From Oleisolibacter albus (GTDB lineage Bacteria > Pseudomonadota > Alphaproteobacteria > Azospirillales > Azospirillaceae), in assembly GCF_003336875.1 (NCBI RefSeq), contig NZ_QGNJ01000014.1, positions 58,869-122,868 on the forward strand: a DNA stretch of 64,000 nucleotides. The letters run 5' to 3'. Position numbers and translations under genes: made by a program. Numbering within the stretch: position 1 is the stretch's first letter; every line of letters starts with the position of its first letter. The notes beneath the pieces were generated by a model. The model did not search any database, had not been told where the DNA came from, and was given only the letters and a program-made list of their open reading frames with translations. Below are positions 45,416 through 53,766 of this stretch, one piece after another.

Positions 45416-46828
45416 ATGGAGACGGCCGGTCGTATCCTGATCGTCGATGACGACGCCGACATCCTGGTGGCCGCCCGGCTGCTGCTGAAGCGCGAGGGCA
45501 TCGCCTGCCACACGGAGGCCCGGCCGGACCGTATTCCGCAGCTGCTGAAGGACGGCGGCTTCGACGCGGTGCTGCTGGACATGAACTTCGCCATCGGCGC
45601 CAACACCGGGCGCGAGGGCTTTGCCTGGCTGAAGCGCATCGCCGAGCAGGACCCGAGCCTGTCCATCGTGCTGATGACGGCCTATGGCGACGTCGGCACG
45701 GCGGTGGAGGCGATGAAGCAGGGGGCCGCCGATTTCGTGCTGAAGCCCTGGCAGAACGAGCGGCTGCTGGCCACCCTGCACGCCGCCATCCGCCTGACCC
45801 GCTCCCGCCGCCAGGCGCAGGCGCTGGACACCCGGTCCAAGGGGCTGGCGGCGGCGCTGGACGCCCCGCCCCAGGCGGTGATCGGCCTCTCCCCGGCCAT
45901 GCAGCGCATCTTCACGCTGGTGGACCGGGCGGCCCCCACCGAGGCCAATGTGCTGATCCTGGGCGAGAACGGCACCGGCAAGGAGGTCATCGCCCGCGAG
46001 CTGCACCGCCGCTCCCGCCGGGCCGGACAGGTCTTCGTCTCCGTCGATCTGGGCGCGGTGCCGGAGACGCTGTTCGAGAGCGAGCTGTTCGGGCACCGCA
46101 AGGGCGCCTTCACCGATGCGCGCGACGACCGGGTGGGCCGGCTGGTCGCCGCCGATGGCGGCACCCTGTTCCTGGACGAGATCGGCAACCTGCCGCTGCA
46201 TCTGCAGTCCAAGCTGCTGAGCGTGCTGGAACAGCGCCAGGTGGTGCCGGTGGGCGGCACCAGGCCGGTGCCCATCGATGTGCGCCTGATCAGCGCCACC
46301 AACATGCCGCCGGAGCAGCTGGCGCGCGAGGATGTGTTCCGGCAGGACCTGCTGTACCGCATCAACACGGTGGAACTGCGGCTGCCCCCCTTGCGCGACC
46401 GCGCCGAGGACATTCCGGCCCTGCTGGAGCATTTCATCGCCCTTTATGCCCGCAAGTACGGCATGGCCCCGAAGCCGGTGGAGCCGGACACGCTGCGGCG
46501 GCTGATGGCCTATCGCTGGCCCGGCAATGTGCGCGCCCTGCGCCATGCGGTGGAGCGGGCCATGATCCTGTCCGGCGGCGACGCGCTGGTGGCGGAGGAT
46601 TTCTCCCTGCCCGCCGGCGCGCCCACGCCGGCCCCGCCGGTCACGGCCATGGGCAGCAGCGCGGCCGCTGCCGCCCTGGTGCTGGACACGCTGGATCTGG
46701 AGGCGGTGGAGCGCGAGGCCATCCGCAAGGCCCTGACCAAGCACCAGGGCAATATCAGCCACGCCGCCGCCGATCTGGGCATCACCCGCGCCAGCCTGTA
46801 CCGCCGGATGGAAAAGCATGGGCTCTAA
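45416..46828 (+). CDS. NtrC-family sigma-54-dependent response regulator
   Basis: 470-residue activator. The receiver domain (1-120) has acidic DDD at 11-13, phospho-acceptor Asp55 (VLLDMNF) and Lys110 (LKPW). The AAA+ domain has Walker A GENGTGKE (183-190) and Walker B LFLDE (251-255). The sigma-54 loop reads GAFTDA (230-235) instead of GAFTGA. The C-terminal Fis-type HTH reads NISHAAADLGITRASLYRRMEKHG. GGGAG lies 5 nt before the ATG. The gene overlaps its kinase by 11 bp and is divergent from the ABC exporter operon, which has a sigma-54 promoter and shared palindromes. Activation of that operon is therefore a strong inference. Confidence 0.93.
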   Translation: METAGRILIVDDDADILVAARLLLKREGIACHTEARPDRIPQLLKDGGFDAVLLDMNFAIGANTGREGFAWLKRIAEQDPSLSIVLMTAYGDVGTAVEAMKQGAADFVLKPWQNERLLATLHAAIRLTRSRRQAQALDTRSKGLAAALDAPPQAVIGLSPAMQRIFTLVDRAAPTEANVLILGENGTGKEVIARELHRRSRRAGQVFVSVDLGAVPETLFESELFGHRKGAFTDARDDRVGRLVAADGGTLFLDEIGNLPLHLQSKLLSVLEQRQVVPVGGTRPVPIDVRLISATNMPPEQLAREDVFRQDLLYRINTVELRLPPLRDRAEDIPALLEHFIALYARKYGMAPKPVEPDTLRRLMAYRWPGNVRALRHAVERAMILSGGDALVAEDFSLPAGAPTPAPPVTAMGSSAAAAALVLDTLDLEAVEREAIRKALTKHQGNISHAAADLGITRASLYRRMEKHGL

Positions 46829-48167
46829 GCGTTTCGAGCTGGATGTCACCCTGCGCGTGGCCTTCCTGGCGCTGAGCGCCATGCTGCTGGGCGTGCTGCT
46901 GGTGGGGACCGACTACCGCGCCACCACGCTGCTGCTGGGGCTGGCCATCCTGGCCCAGGTGGGCGGGCTGCTGCGGCGGGTGACGGCCACCAACCGCGAG
47001 CTGGCGCGCTTCCTGACCGCCATCGCCCATTCCGACTTCAGCCAGACCTTTGCCCAGCGCGGCCGCGGCGGCGGCTTCGACGAGCTGGGGGAGGCCTTCA
47101 CCGCCGTGGCCGAGCGCTTCCGCGCCACCCGGGCCGATACGGAGAAACAGGCCGATTACCTCAACGCCGTGCTGGAGCATGTGCCGGTGGCCCTGGCCGA
47201 GGTCTGGCCGGACGGGCGTGTGCGGCTGCTGAACAATGCCGGCCGCCGGCTGCTGGGGCCGGAGGACCTGACCCGGCGCAGCGCCGACGGTCGCAGCCTG
47301 GCCGAGGCGCTGCGCGAGCTGAAGCCCGGTGCCCGGCAGCTGCTGCGGGTGGCCCCCGGCCAGCATGGCGGCGCCCTGCAGCTGACCGTGGCGGCCACCC
47401 AGCTGACCCTGGCCGGCGAGCCGCGGCTGTTGGTGTCGCTGCAGAATATCGGGGCCGACCTGGACGCCACCGAGGTGCGGGCCTGGCAGGATCTGGTGCG
47501 GGTGCTGACCCACGAGATGATGAACAGCCTGACGCCGGTCGCCTCGCTGACGCGCACGGCCCGCGCCATGCTGGAGGATCTGCGCGACCGGGTCGCCGAC
47601 CGCCCCGACCTCCGCGAGGAGGTGGCCGACGCCGAACAGGCCATCGACACGGTGGCCCGGCGCAGCGACGGGCTGCTGCGCTTCGTCGAGCGCTACCGCC
47701 AGTTCACCGCCGTGCCGCGGCCGCAGCTCCAGCGGCTGAGGCTGCGCGAGATGGTGGAGCGGCTGCAACGGCTGATGGGGCCGGCGCTGGCGGAGAAGGG
47801 GATCGTCTTCGAGGTGCTGATCCTGCCGCCGACGCTGGAACTGCTGGCCGATGCCGATCTGGTGGAGCAGACGCTGATCAACCTGATGAAGAACGCGGTG
47901 GAGGCCATGCAGGGCCAGCCGGAGCCGCGGCTGCGGCTGACGGCGCATCTGGACGAGACCGGGCGGGTGCTGGTGACCGTGGCCGATACCGGCCCCGGCA
48001 TCCCGCCCGAGATCGCCGACAAGATCTTCGTGCCCTTCTTCACCACCAAGCGCGAGGGGTCGGGCGTCGGCCTGTCGCTGGCGCGGCAGGTCATGCTGGC
48101 CCATGGCGGCAGCATCAGCGCCGCGGCGGCGGAGGGCGGGGGCAGCGCCTTCACCCTGCGCTTCTGA
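46818..48167 (+). CDS. Sensor histidine kinase, partner of the NtrC-type regulator
   Basis: 449-residue kinase. Two membrane helices (about 12-30 and 35-52) are joined by only a few residues, so there is almost no periplasmic sensor; the signal is probably sensed in the membrane or cytoplasm. A HAMP-like stretch (53-110) and a PAS-like domain (about 112-215) follow. The phospho-acceptor is His232 in LTHEMMNSLTP. The ATPase domain has an N-box (LINLMKNAVEAM), VADTGPGIP and GSGVGLSLARQVMLAHGG. Its start lies inside the regulator gene, so the two are translationally coupled. Confidence 0.93.
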   Translation: MGSKRFELDVTLRVAFLALSAMLLGVLLVGTDYRATTLLLGLAILAQVGGLLRRVTATNRELARFLTAIAHSDFSQTFAQRGRGGGFDELGEAFTAVAERFRATRADTEKQADYLNAVLEHVPVALAEVWPDGRVRLLNNAGRRLLGPEDLTRRSADGRSLAEALRELKPGARQLLRVAPGQHGGALQLTVAATQLTLAGEPRLLVSLQNIGADLDATEVRAWQDLVRVLTHEMMNSLTPVASLTRTARAMLEDLRDRVADRPDLREEVADAEQAIDTVARRSDGLLRFVERYRQFTAVPRPQLQRLRLREMVERLQRLMGPALAEKGIVFEVLILPPTLELLADADLVEQTLINLMKNAVEAMQGQPEPRLRLTAHLDETGRVLVTVADTGPGIPPEIADKIFVPFFTTKREGSGVGLSLARQVMLAHGGSISAAAAEGGGSAFTLRF

Positions 48168-48251
48168 GAGCGCGCGCCGGTGCCCGTGCGGTCTCCGGGG
48201 TCGCCTGCCGGCCTGCGAAGGTGGGCATCCAGGCCGGCCAGGGCACTGTCG

Positions 48252-48284
48252 CCCGCGATGCGGCAATTCTCACCGCATCGCGGT
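48252..48284. promoter_or_regulatory. Paired ACCG-N5-CGGT boxes upstream of iclR1
   Basis: CCCG-CGATG-CGGC (48252-48264, two mismatches) and the perfect ACCG-CATCG-CGGT (48272-48284) start 20 bp apart. Together they also form one larger palindrome (CGCGATGCGG and CCGCATCGCG). The same box type recurs upstream of the cupin and CoA-transferase operons. Autoregulation by the IclR protein is inferred. Confidence 0.55.
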
Positions 48285-48389
48285 CTTGATCATGGCGGGT
48301 CAACAGGTTACCTGCATCAGGATGCGGGACTGCCGCCGGATGTGGGTGCGGACGATCCGGGGCCGAAAGACCAGGGCCGAAAGACGGGA

Positions 48390-49157
48390 ATGGATACGGA
48401 ACACAACAGAACACAGGACCGGGCGGGCATCCAGGTCATCGAACGGGCCGCCAAGGTGCTGAACGCGGTCGAGCGGTCGCCGGAGGGGCTGAGCCTGGGT
48501 GAGATCGCCAAGGAGGTGGATCTGGCCCGCTCGACGGTGCAGCGGATCGTGGCGGCGCTGACCGATGTCGGCTTCCTGATCGCCGCGTCCCCGTCGGCCC
48601 GCGTGCGGCTGGGGCCGGCCATCCTGCGGCTGGCGGCGTCGGCCGAGACCGATGTCAGCAAGACCCTGCATCCCATGCTGATCAGCCTCAGCAAGGAGAC
48701 GGAGGAAACCGTCGATCTGGCCATGCATCGCGGCGCCGACATGGTGTTCATGGACCAGGTGCAGGGGCGCGGGCGCCTGGTGGCGATTTCTGCCGTGGGC
48801 GAGCGCTTTCCCGTGCATTGCACCGCCAATGGCAAGGCGGTGTTGTCGCTGATGCCGGACAACGAGGCCCGCGCCGTCATCGAGAAGAGCCTGCGTGCCC
48901 ATCCCGATCATCCCGTCAAGGACATGAAGAAGCTGCTGGCGGAGATCGAGGAGGCCAAGGAAAGCCGGCTTGCCTATGACCGGGGCGAACACGCCCCCGA
49001 CATCGGTGCCGTGGGCATCGCCATCTGCGACCCGTTCGGGCGCTATCTGGCGATCTCGATCCCGGCCCCCATCCGCCGCTTCTCGCAGAAGCAGCGGCTT
49101 TATGGCGAGCTGCTGCTGGAGTACCGCGCACGCATAACCAAGACCCTGAACTGCTGA
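48390..49157 (+). CDS. IclR-family transcriptional regulator (first)
   Basis: 255-residue regulator. The N-terminal winged HTH (about 10-75) reads RAGIQVIERAAKVLNAVERSPEGLSLGEIAKEVDLARSTVQRIVAAL. The C-terminal effector domain has AISAVGERFPVHCTANGKAVLSLMPD and ends with DIGAVGIAICDPFGRYLAISIPAP, the ligand-pocket loop. IclR proteins bind tandem palindromes as tetramers and sense small catabolic metabolites. It heads the catabolic island, and paired ACCG-N5-CGGT boxes precede it. A second IclR gene follows after 70 bp. Confidence 0.92.
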   Translation: MDTEHNRTQDRAGIQVIERAAKVLNAVERSPEGLSLGEIAKEVDLARSTVQRIVAALTDVGFLIAASPSARVRLGPAILRLAASAETDVSKTLHPMLISLSKETEETVDLAMHRGADMVFMDQVQGRGRLVAISAVGERFPVHCTANGKAVLSLMPDNEARAVIEKSLRAHPDHPVKDMKKLLAEIEEAKESRLAYDRGEHAPDIGAVGIAICDPFGRYLAISIPAPIRRFSQKQRLYGELLLEYRARITKTLNC

Positions 49158-49227
49158 GATCAGGGTGGGGGCAACGACCCCCGGACACAGGGATGGGACG
49201 CGCTTCGAAAAGACAGAAACGGAAGCG

Positions 49228-49998
49228 ATGTCAGAGACGGAAGAGAACACCCGCCGCAGCGACGGCATCCAGGTCATTTCCCGCGCCGCCAACGTGCTGC
49301 GGTCGCTGCGCGACCGGCCCGAGGGCCTGAGTCTGGGCCAGATCGCCGAGCGCACCGGCCTGTCGCGCTCGACGGTGCAGCGCATCGTTGGCGCCCTGGT
49401 CGGGGAGGGGCTGCTGATGCCGGCCTCGCCGACCGGAGGCGTGCGCATCGGGCCCGAGATCGTGGCCCTGGCCGCCCACGCGCGCATCGACGTGGTCGAG
49501 GTGGCGCGCGACCATCTCAAGGAATTCGCCGAAACCACCGGCGAGACCATCAACCTGTCCGTCCTGCGCCAGAACCGGGTGGTCTTCCTGGACCAGATCG
49601 TGGGCACGCATCCCCTGCGCACCACCTTCCTGGTCGGGGAGGCGCTGCCGCTGCATTGCACGTCCAACGGCAAGGCCTGCCTGATGCTGCTGGAGGACAG
49701 TCGCGCCCGCCAATTGCTGCGGGGGGAACTGGAACGCTGCACCCCCAACAGCATCTGTGACGCCGACACGATCATGGCCCAGGTGCAGGACGCCCGGCGG
49801 ACGCACCTGGCCTATAATTACGAAGAGCACTGCATCGGCATCTGCGGCATCGGCACCGCGTTCCAGGACAAGGCCGGCACCATCTATGCCCTGTCGTCGC
49901 CGTCGCCGGCGCAGCGCTTCACGGCCAAGCGGCAGGAGCTGGAGAGGGCCATCCTGGCCGCCCGGGACAAGGTGATGCGGGCACTGGGCACCCGCTGA
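49228..49998 (+). CDS. IclR-family transcriptional regulator (second)
   Basis: 256-residue paralogue of the preceding gene, with the same layout. The HTH reads DGIQVISRAANVLRSLRDRPEGLSLGQIAERTGLSRSTVQRIVGAL. The effector domain has FLVGEALPLHCTSNGKACLMLLED and HCIGICGIGTAFQDKAGTIYALSSPSP. Two adjacent paralogues suggest either response to two metabolites of one pathway or hetero-oligomers. GGAAGCG precedes the ATG at 49228. A hairpin follows the stop codon. Confidence 0.92.
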   Translation: MSETEENTRRSDGIQVISRAANVLRSLRDRPEGLSLGQIAERTGLSRSTVQRIVGALVGEGLLMPASPTGGVRIGPEIVALAAHARIDVVEVARDHLKEFAETTGETINLSVLRQNRVVFLDQIVGTHPLRTTFLVGEALPLHCTSNGKACLMLLEDSRARQLLRGELERCTPNSICDADTIMAQVQDARRTHLAYNYEEHCIGICGIGTAFQDKAGTIYALSSPSPAQRFTAKRQELERAILAARDKVMRALGTR

Positions 49999-50011
49999 CC
50001 GGAGGGCCTTT

Positions 50012-50034
50012 CCCGCCCTGTCCCGCAGGGCGGG
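50012..50034 (+). terminator. Hairpin terminator after the second iclR gene
   Basis: Perfect nine-bp arms CCCGCCCTG and CAGGGCGGG around a TCCCG loop start 14 bp after the stop codon; CCATCTCTTCT follows. Confidence 0.6.
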
Positions 50035-50415
50035 CCATCTCTTCTGGCCGGTCTGGAGCCAGACCGGTGCCGCAGACCGCCGAGTCACCGGCTGGCAAGC
50101 ATTTTTTCGTGGATGTGATCCCGTCCTTCGGGCTGAGTCCGGCGGCCGTTTCCGGCCCGGCGGAGGCGCCATTGTGCGCCTGCACATGATCCTTCGATAT
50201 CTGACATTCACGGGTATGGCTGCAGCCGAGGCCGCCGGTTCCGTCGGCAAGCCGGCCGCCTGATCCTGTGCTGGCGCCTGCACGGCCAAAGGCTTGCGCC
50301 ACGGCAGGTCAGCGCCTGATTTGTCTGCCTGCCGCACCATCGTGACGGCAGAAATATTCGGCGTGCCTGCCGTTTCATCTTCGCCGCTGCAATGCAGCAA
50401 AGATCGGCGATGGTA

Positions 50416-50508
50416 TACCGCAATGCAGTACATAAAAATCACTTTGCGGTACAATGACGCATTGTTTAATCGGACCGCATGATGGTACAACGTGACCGTA
50501 TCGCGGTT
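50416..50508. promoter_or_regulatory. Two tandem pairs of ACCG-N5-CGGT boxes upstream of the cupin operon
   Basis: Pair I: ACCG-CAATG-CAGT (50417-50429) and the weaker ATCA-CTTTG-CGGT (50438-50450), starting 21 bp apart. Pair II: ACCG-CATGA-TGGT (50474-50486) and the perfect ACCG-TATCG-CGGT (50495-50507), again 21 bp apart. The surrounding 738-bp gap (49999-50736) has no gene. It is AT-richer from about 50390 to 50480 and from 50615 to 50720, with TATAAC at 50694-50699 as a possible -10. The boxes are probable IclR operators. Confidence 0.65.
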
Positions 50509-50736
50509 GTCCTTGCCGGTGCCGGCGGTTTGAAACGCTGGTTGGGCATTGCAAATGGAGGACGCGGCCGGCATCGCCGGGCGCTGGCGCCAAGCCCTTC
50601 ACTGGGAAAGATTGCCAAATAATACGAGATAAAGATCGAGTGCATCCACTCAAAGCTCGGTCTTGAGGTCGATGTATGTGGAGGACTCGTCTTTATAACG
50701 ACTTTTCATCAATAATAATTAAGGAGTGTGCGTGCG

Positions 50737-51084
50737 ATGCTTGTTCGACGCTTCAATGAGGTCGAGCCGTATACGGCTCCCAATCATTACGACATGCGCT
50801 CCCTGCGGCTGCAGGGTTTCGCCCCCAACGGACCGACCAAATTCTGGACGGGCCTGTCGCACTTCCTGCCCGGCGGCGGTGCCGGCCCGGACTCCTCTCC
50901 GCTGGAGAAGGTCTATGTGATCCTGTCCGGTGAGATGACCGTCCGCAGCGGCGGCCAGGAGGTCGTGCTCGGCCCGCTCGACAGCTGCTTCATCGGCCCC
51001 AACGAGGAGCGCGAGATCGTCAACCGCAGCAACGGCGTGACGACCATGCTGGTGGTCATGCCCTATCCGGACACTGCCAAATGA
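50737..51084 (+). CDS. Small cupin-domain protein
   Basis: 115-residue single-domain cupin. The core ... GLSHFLPGGGAGPDSSPLEKVYVILSGEMTV is cupin motif 1, but the usual two His are absent (only the Glu in LEKVYVILSGE is clear). GPLDSCFIGPNEEREIVNRSNG is motif 2 with Asn/Glu in place of His. It may therefore not bind metal in the usual way and could be a ligand-binding or accessory protein. It is the first gene of a tight operon; the next start overlaps its stop (ATGA). AAGGAG lies 10 nt before the ATG at 50737. Confidence 0.8.
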   Translation: MLVRRFNEVEPYTAPNHYDMRSLRLQGFAPNGPTKFWTGLSHFLPGGGAGPDSSPLEKVYVILSGEMTVRSGGQEVVLGPLDSCFIGPNEEREIVNRSNGVTTMLVVMPYPDTAK

Positions 51085-51881
51085 CCGATTTCCTGAAAAA
51101 TCCCCAGGCGCTCTTCTCCGTCAAGGACAAGGTCGCCATCGTCACCGGGGCCTCGGGTGCATTCGGCGCCCTGGCCGCGGAGATCCTGGCCGGTGCCGGC
51201 GCCAAGCTGGTGCTGGCCGCCGGCAAGCAGAGCGAACTGCAGGCCGTGGCCGACCGCTGCAAGGCGGCCGGTGCCGCGGTGGAGGCGGTCAATATCCGTC
51301 CGTCCACCGAGGACGCCTGCAACACGCTGGTGGACGCCGCGGTGAAGCGGTTCGGCCGGGTCGATATCCTGGTCGTGGCCTCGGGCAAGAACGACGTGGC
51401 CAAGATCACCGAGATGGAGCCGTCGCGCTTCCTCGACGTGATGGATGCCAACGTCACCCAGTCCTGGCTGCTGGCGCGGTCCGCCACCCGGCAGATGCTG
51501 AAGCAGGGCGACGGCGGCAAGATCGTGCTGATGTCGTCGGCCCGCGGGCTGCTGGGCCATCCGGCCGGCTATACTGCCTACTGCGCCTCGAAGTCGGCCG
51601 TGGACGGCATCACCAAGGCTCTGGGCTGCGAGCTGGGCGCCACCGGGATCACCGTCAACGCCATCGCCCCCACCGTGTTCCGGTCGGCCCTGACCGCCTG
51701 GATGTACGAGGACACCGACCGCGCCCGCGACGTGCGCAAGGGCTTCCTGGCCCGCGTGCCGAAAGGCCGGCTGGGTGAGCCGCAGGACCTGGCCGGTCCG
51801 CTGCTCTTCCTCGCTTCCGCGGCCTCGGACTTCTACACGGGCCACATCCTGTACGCCGACGGCGGTTATACCGCGGGGTAA
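51081..51881 (+). CDS. SDR-family NAD(P)-dependent oxidoreductase
   Basis: 266-residue short-chain dehydrogenase. The cofactor motif is TGASGAFG (22-29), a TGxxxGxG variant with Phe for Ile. The catalytic set is Ser152 or Ser153 (MSSARG), Tyr167 and Lys171 (YTAYCASK). It ends in FYTGHILYADGGYTAG, the usual substrate-loop end. Family relatives oxidise sugar acids or hydroxy acids, or reduce 3-oxoacyl groups. Its place between a cupin and a hydroxyacyl-CoA-dehydrogenase-like enzyme suggests that it oxidises an alcohol group of the pathway substrate. Confidence 0.9.
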   Translation: MTDFLKNPQALFSVKDKVAIVTGASGAFGALAAEILAGAGAKLVLAAGKQSELQAVADRCKAAGAAVEAVNIRPSTEDACNTLVDAAVKRFGRVDILVVASGKNDVAKITEMEPSRFLDVMDANVTQSWLLARSATRQMLKQGDGGKIVLMSSARGLLGHPAGYTAYCASKSAVDGITKALGCELGATGITVNAIAPTVFRSALTAWMYEDTDRARDVRKGFLARVPKGRLGEPQDLAGPLLFLASAASDFYTGHILYADGGYTAG

Positions 51882-51884
51882 ATC

Positions 51885-52790
51885 ATGACGAAGGAACGCA
51901 TCGCCGTCATTGGCGGCGGCATGATGGGACAGGGCATCGCCCAGGTCTTCGCCGTCGCCGGACATCAGGTCCGGATCTGCGAACCGGATGCGGCACGCCG
52001 CGACGGCATCATCAACGCCATACGCAAGAATCTCGGTGACGGGCAGGCCGGCGCCGCCGACCGCATCAGCCCGTGCGCCGAGCTTGCGGAGACCGTCCGT
52101 GACGCCGATGCGGTCTTCGAGTGCGTGTTTGAAAATCTCGAGCTGAAACAATCCCTGTTCGCCCAGATCGAGGCGGCCTGTCCGCCGACCGCGCTGCTTG
52201 CCAGCAACACCTCGGTCATCCCCATCACCCGTATCGTCGAGCGGGTCAAGGGGCGGGCGCGGGCCATGGGAACCCACTGGTGGAATCCGCCGGATCTGGT
52301 CCCCCTGGTCGAGGTCATCCAGACCGACGGGTCCGGCGAAGCCGAGCTGGAGCACATGGTCGACCTGCTGCGGCGGGCGGGAAAGACACCCGTCCGCGTC
52401 AAGAAGGACGTGCCGGGCTTCGTCGGCAACCGGCTGCAGCACGCCCTTTGGCGTGAGGCCATCGCCCTGGTCCAGAACGGCGTCTGCGATGCCGAAACCG
52501 TCGATCTGGTCATCAAGGCCAGCTTCGGCCGGCGCCTGGCCGTGCTGGGGCCGCTGGAGAATGCCGATCTGGTCGGGACCGACCTGACGCTGGCCATCCA
52601 TGAGCAGGTGCTGTTCGACCTGGACCGGACGGCGGAGCCGCTGCCCTATCTGCGTGAGCTGGTCGCTTCCGGCCGGCTGGGCATGAAGTCGGGCGAAGGG
52701 TTCCGCCGCTGGACGCCGGAACAGGCCGCCGCCCTGCGGGCCCGTGTGTCCGAACACCTGAAACGCCTGAACGCCGCCGAACGCGGCTGA
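51885..52790 (+). CDS. 3-hydroxyacyl-CoA dehydrogenase-like NAD enzyme
   Basis: 301-residue single-module enzyme of the 3-hydroxyacyl-CoA/L-gulonate/carnitine dehydrogenase group. The Rossmann motif is IGGGMMGQG at the N-terminus. The catalytic pair is His131 (GTHWWNPPDLVPL) and Glu143 (VEVIQ); VPGFVGNRLQHALWREAIALV starts the C-terminal domain. Its length and the HWWNPP block suit action on a free beta-hydroxy acid as well as on a CoA ester. With the BKACE gene following, the likely product is a beta-keto acid. It starts 3 bp after the SDR stop. Confidence 0.9.
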   Translation: MTKERIAVIGGGMMGQGIAQVFAVAGHQVRICEPDAARRDGIINAIRKNLGDGQAGAADRISPCAELAETVRDADAVFECVFENLELKQSLFAQIEAACPPTALLASNTSVIPITRIVERVKGRARAMGTHWWNPPDLVPLVEVIQTDGSGEAELEHMVDLLRRAGKTPVRVKKDVPGFVGNRLQHALWREAIALVQNGVCDAETVDLVIKASFGRRLAVLGPLENADLVGTDLTLAIHEQVLFDLDRTAEPLPYLRELVASGRLGMKSGEGFRRWTPEQAAALRARVSEHLKRLNAAERG

Positions 52791-52892
52791 ACGGCTCCGG
52801 GGCGCTCTGTGCGTCCCGGGGAAGAGAACCCCCCTTGCGCCCGGGACGGGCGTGGTTGCGGACCCTGGAGGTCCGCCCGCGCCCCCGCCGGT

Positions 52893-52931
52893 CCCAAGGT
52901 CGAGCCCCAAGGTCAAGCCCCAAGGTTAAGG
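52893..52931. repeat. Three tandem 13-bp repeats before the BKACE gene
   Basis: CCCAAGGTCGAGC, CCCAAGGTCAAGC and CCCAAGGTTAAGG run head to tail; the last one merges with the AAGGAGG ribosome binding site. Two hairpins lie just upstream (52812-52848 and 52858-52876), between the dehydrogenase stop and the BKACE start. Confidence 0.75.
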
Positions 52932-52941
52932 AGGTCTAGAC

Positions 52942-53766
52942 ATGGCCAAGACCATCATCACCGTTGCCCCCACCGGCGCCTGGCCGTCCAAGAAGGACAA
53001 TCCCGCCATCCCCCTGACCCCGCGGGAGATCGCCGACGACGTCTATGAATGCTGGCAGGCCGGCGCCGCCGTGGCGCACCTGCATATGCGCGACGCCGAG
53101 GGTCGCGGCAGCATGGACAAGGGCCGGTTCATCGAAACCGTGGGCCTGATCCGCGAACGCTGCGACATCGTGCTGAATCTCACGACATCCGGTGATCTCA
53201 ACGCCACCGATGAGACGCGCATGGCGCATCTGGTCGCGATCAAGCCGGAACTGGCCTCTTATGATGCCGGCACGATGAACTGGATGCACAAGACCCTGTT
53301 CGTCAATCATCCCGAGTTCCTGGAGAAGCTCGGCCGGACCATGATCGAGAACGGGGTGAAGCCCGAGATCGAGGTCTTCGACTCCGGCATGCTCTACAAC
53401 GCCATCTATTACATCAAGCAGGGGGTCATCAAGGCCCCGGCCCACTTCCAGTTCGTGCTGGGCGCCCCCGGCGGCATGGCCGCCACCGTGGACAATCTGG
53501 TGTTCCTGAAGAATCTGCTGCCGGCCGAGGCCACCTGGTCGGCCCTGGGCATCGGTGCCAGCCACCTGCCCATCCTCTACGCGGCCCTGGCCATGGGCGG
53601 CCATGTCCGTGTCGGGCTGGAGGACAACGTCTTCTACTCCAAGGGGCGGCTGGCCAAGTCCAATGCCGAGCTGGTGTCCCGGACCGTCCGCATCATCCAG
53701 GAGATCGGGGAGGTCGCCACCCCGGCGGACGCCCGCGCCATCCTGAAGGTTCCGGCGCGGGTCTGA
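52942..53766 (+). CDS. Beta-keto acid cleavage enzyme (BKACE, 3-keto-5-aminohexanoate cleavage enzyme family)
   Basis: Zn-dependent enzyme that converts a beta-keto acid plus acetyl-CoA into acetoacetate plus a shortened acyl-CoA. 274 residues, normal for the family. The metal ligands are His46 and His48 (VAHLHMRD) and Glu227 (VGLEDN), with Asp228 and Arg223 at positions matching the catalytic set of Kce. LTTSGD and PGGMAATVDNLVFL are other family blocks. Acetoacetate formed here would feed the CoA-transferase and thiolase encoded 8-10 kb downstream. The ribosome binding site AAGGAGG is 7 nt before the ATG. The specific keto acid cannot be read from sequence. Confidence 0.93.
   Translation: MAKTIITVAPTGAWPSKKDNPAIPLTPREIADDVYECWQAGAAVAHLHMRDAEGRGSMDKGRFIETVGLIRERCDIVLNLTTSGDLNATDETRMAHLVAIKPELASYDAGTMNWMHKTLFVNHPEFLEKLGRTMIENGVKPEIEVFDSGMLYNAIYYIKQGVIKAPAHFQFVLGAPGGMAATVDNLVFLKNLLPAEATWSALGIGASHLPILYAALAMGGHVRVGLEDNVFYSKGRLAKSNAELVSRTVRIIQEIGEVATPADARAILKVPARV

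Noticed and set aside
44915..46882. A 655-codon minus-strand frame across the response regulator
   Set aside because: Antisense shadow of a clear NtrC-type gene. Only its last 45 codons, outside the regulator gene and with their own ribosome binding site, were kept as a candidate peptide.
50527..50556. A possible -24/-12 promoter (CTGGTTGGGCATTGCA) before the cupin operon
   Set aside because: The -24 element matches poorly and the spacing to TTGC is one base short.
50737..53766. The cupin-to-BKACE genes as a carnitine degradation operon
   Set aside because: A dehydrogenase plus BKACE would fit, but no betainyl-CoA thioesterase or methylamine genes are present, and an SDR and a cupin are unexplained.
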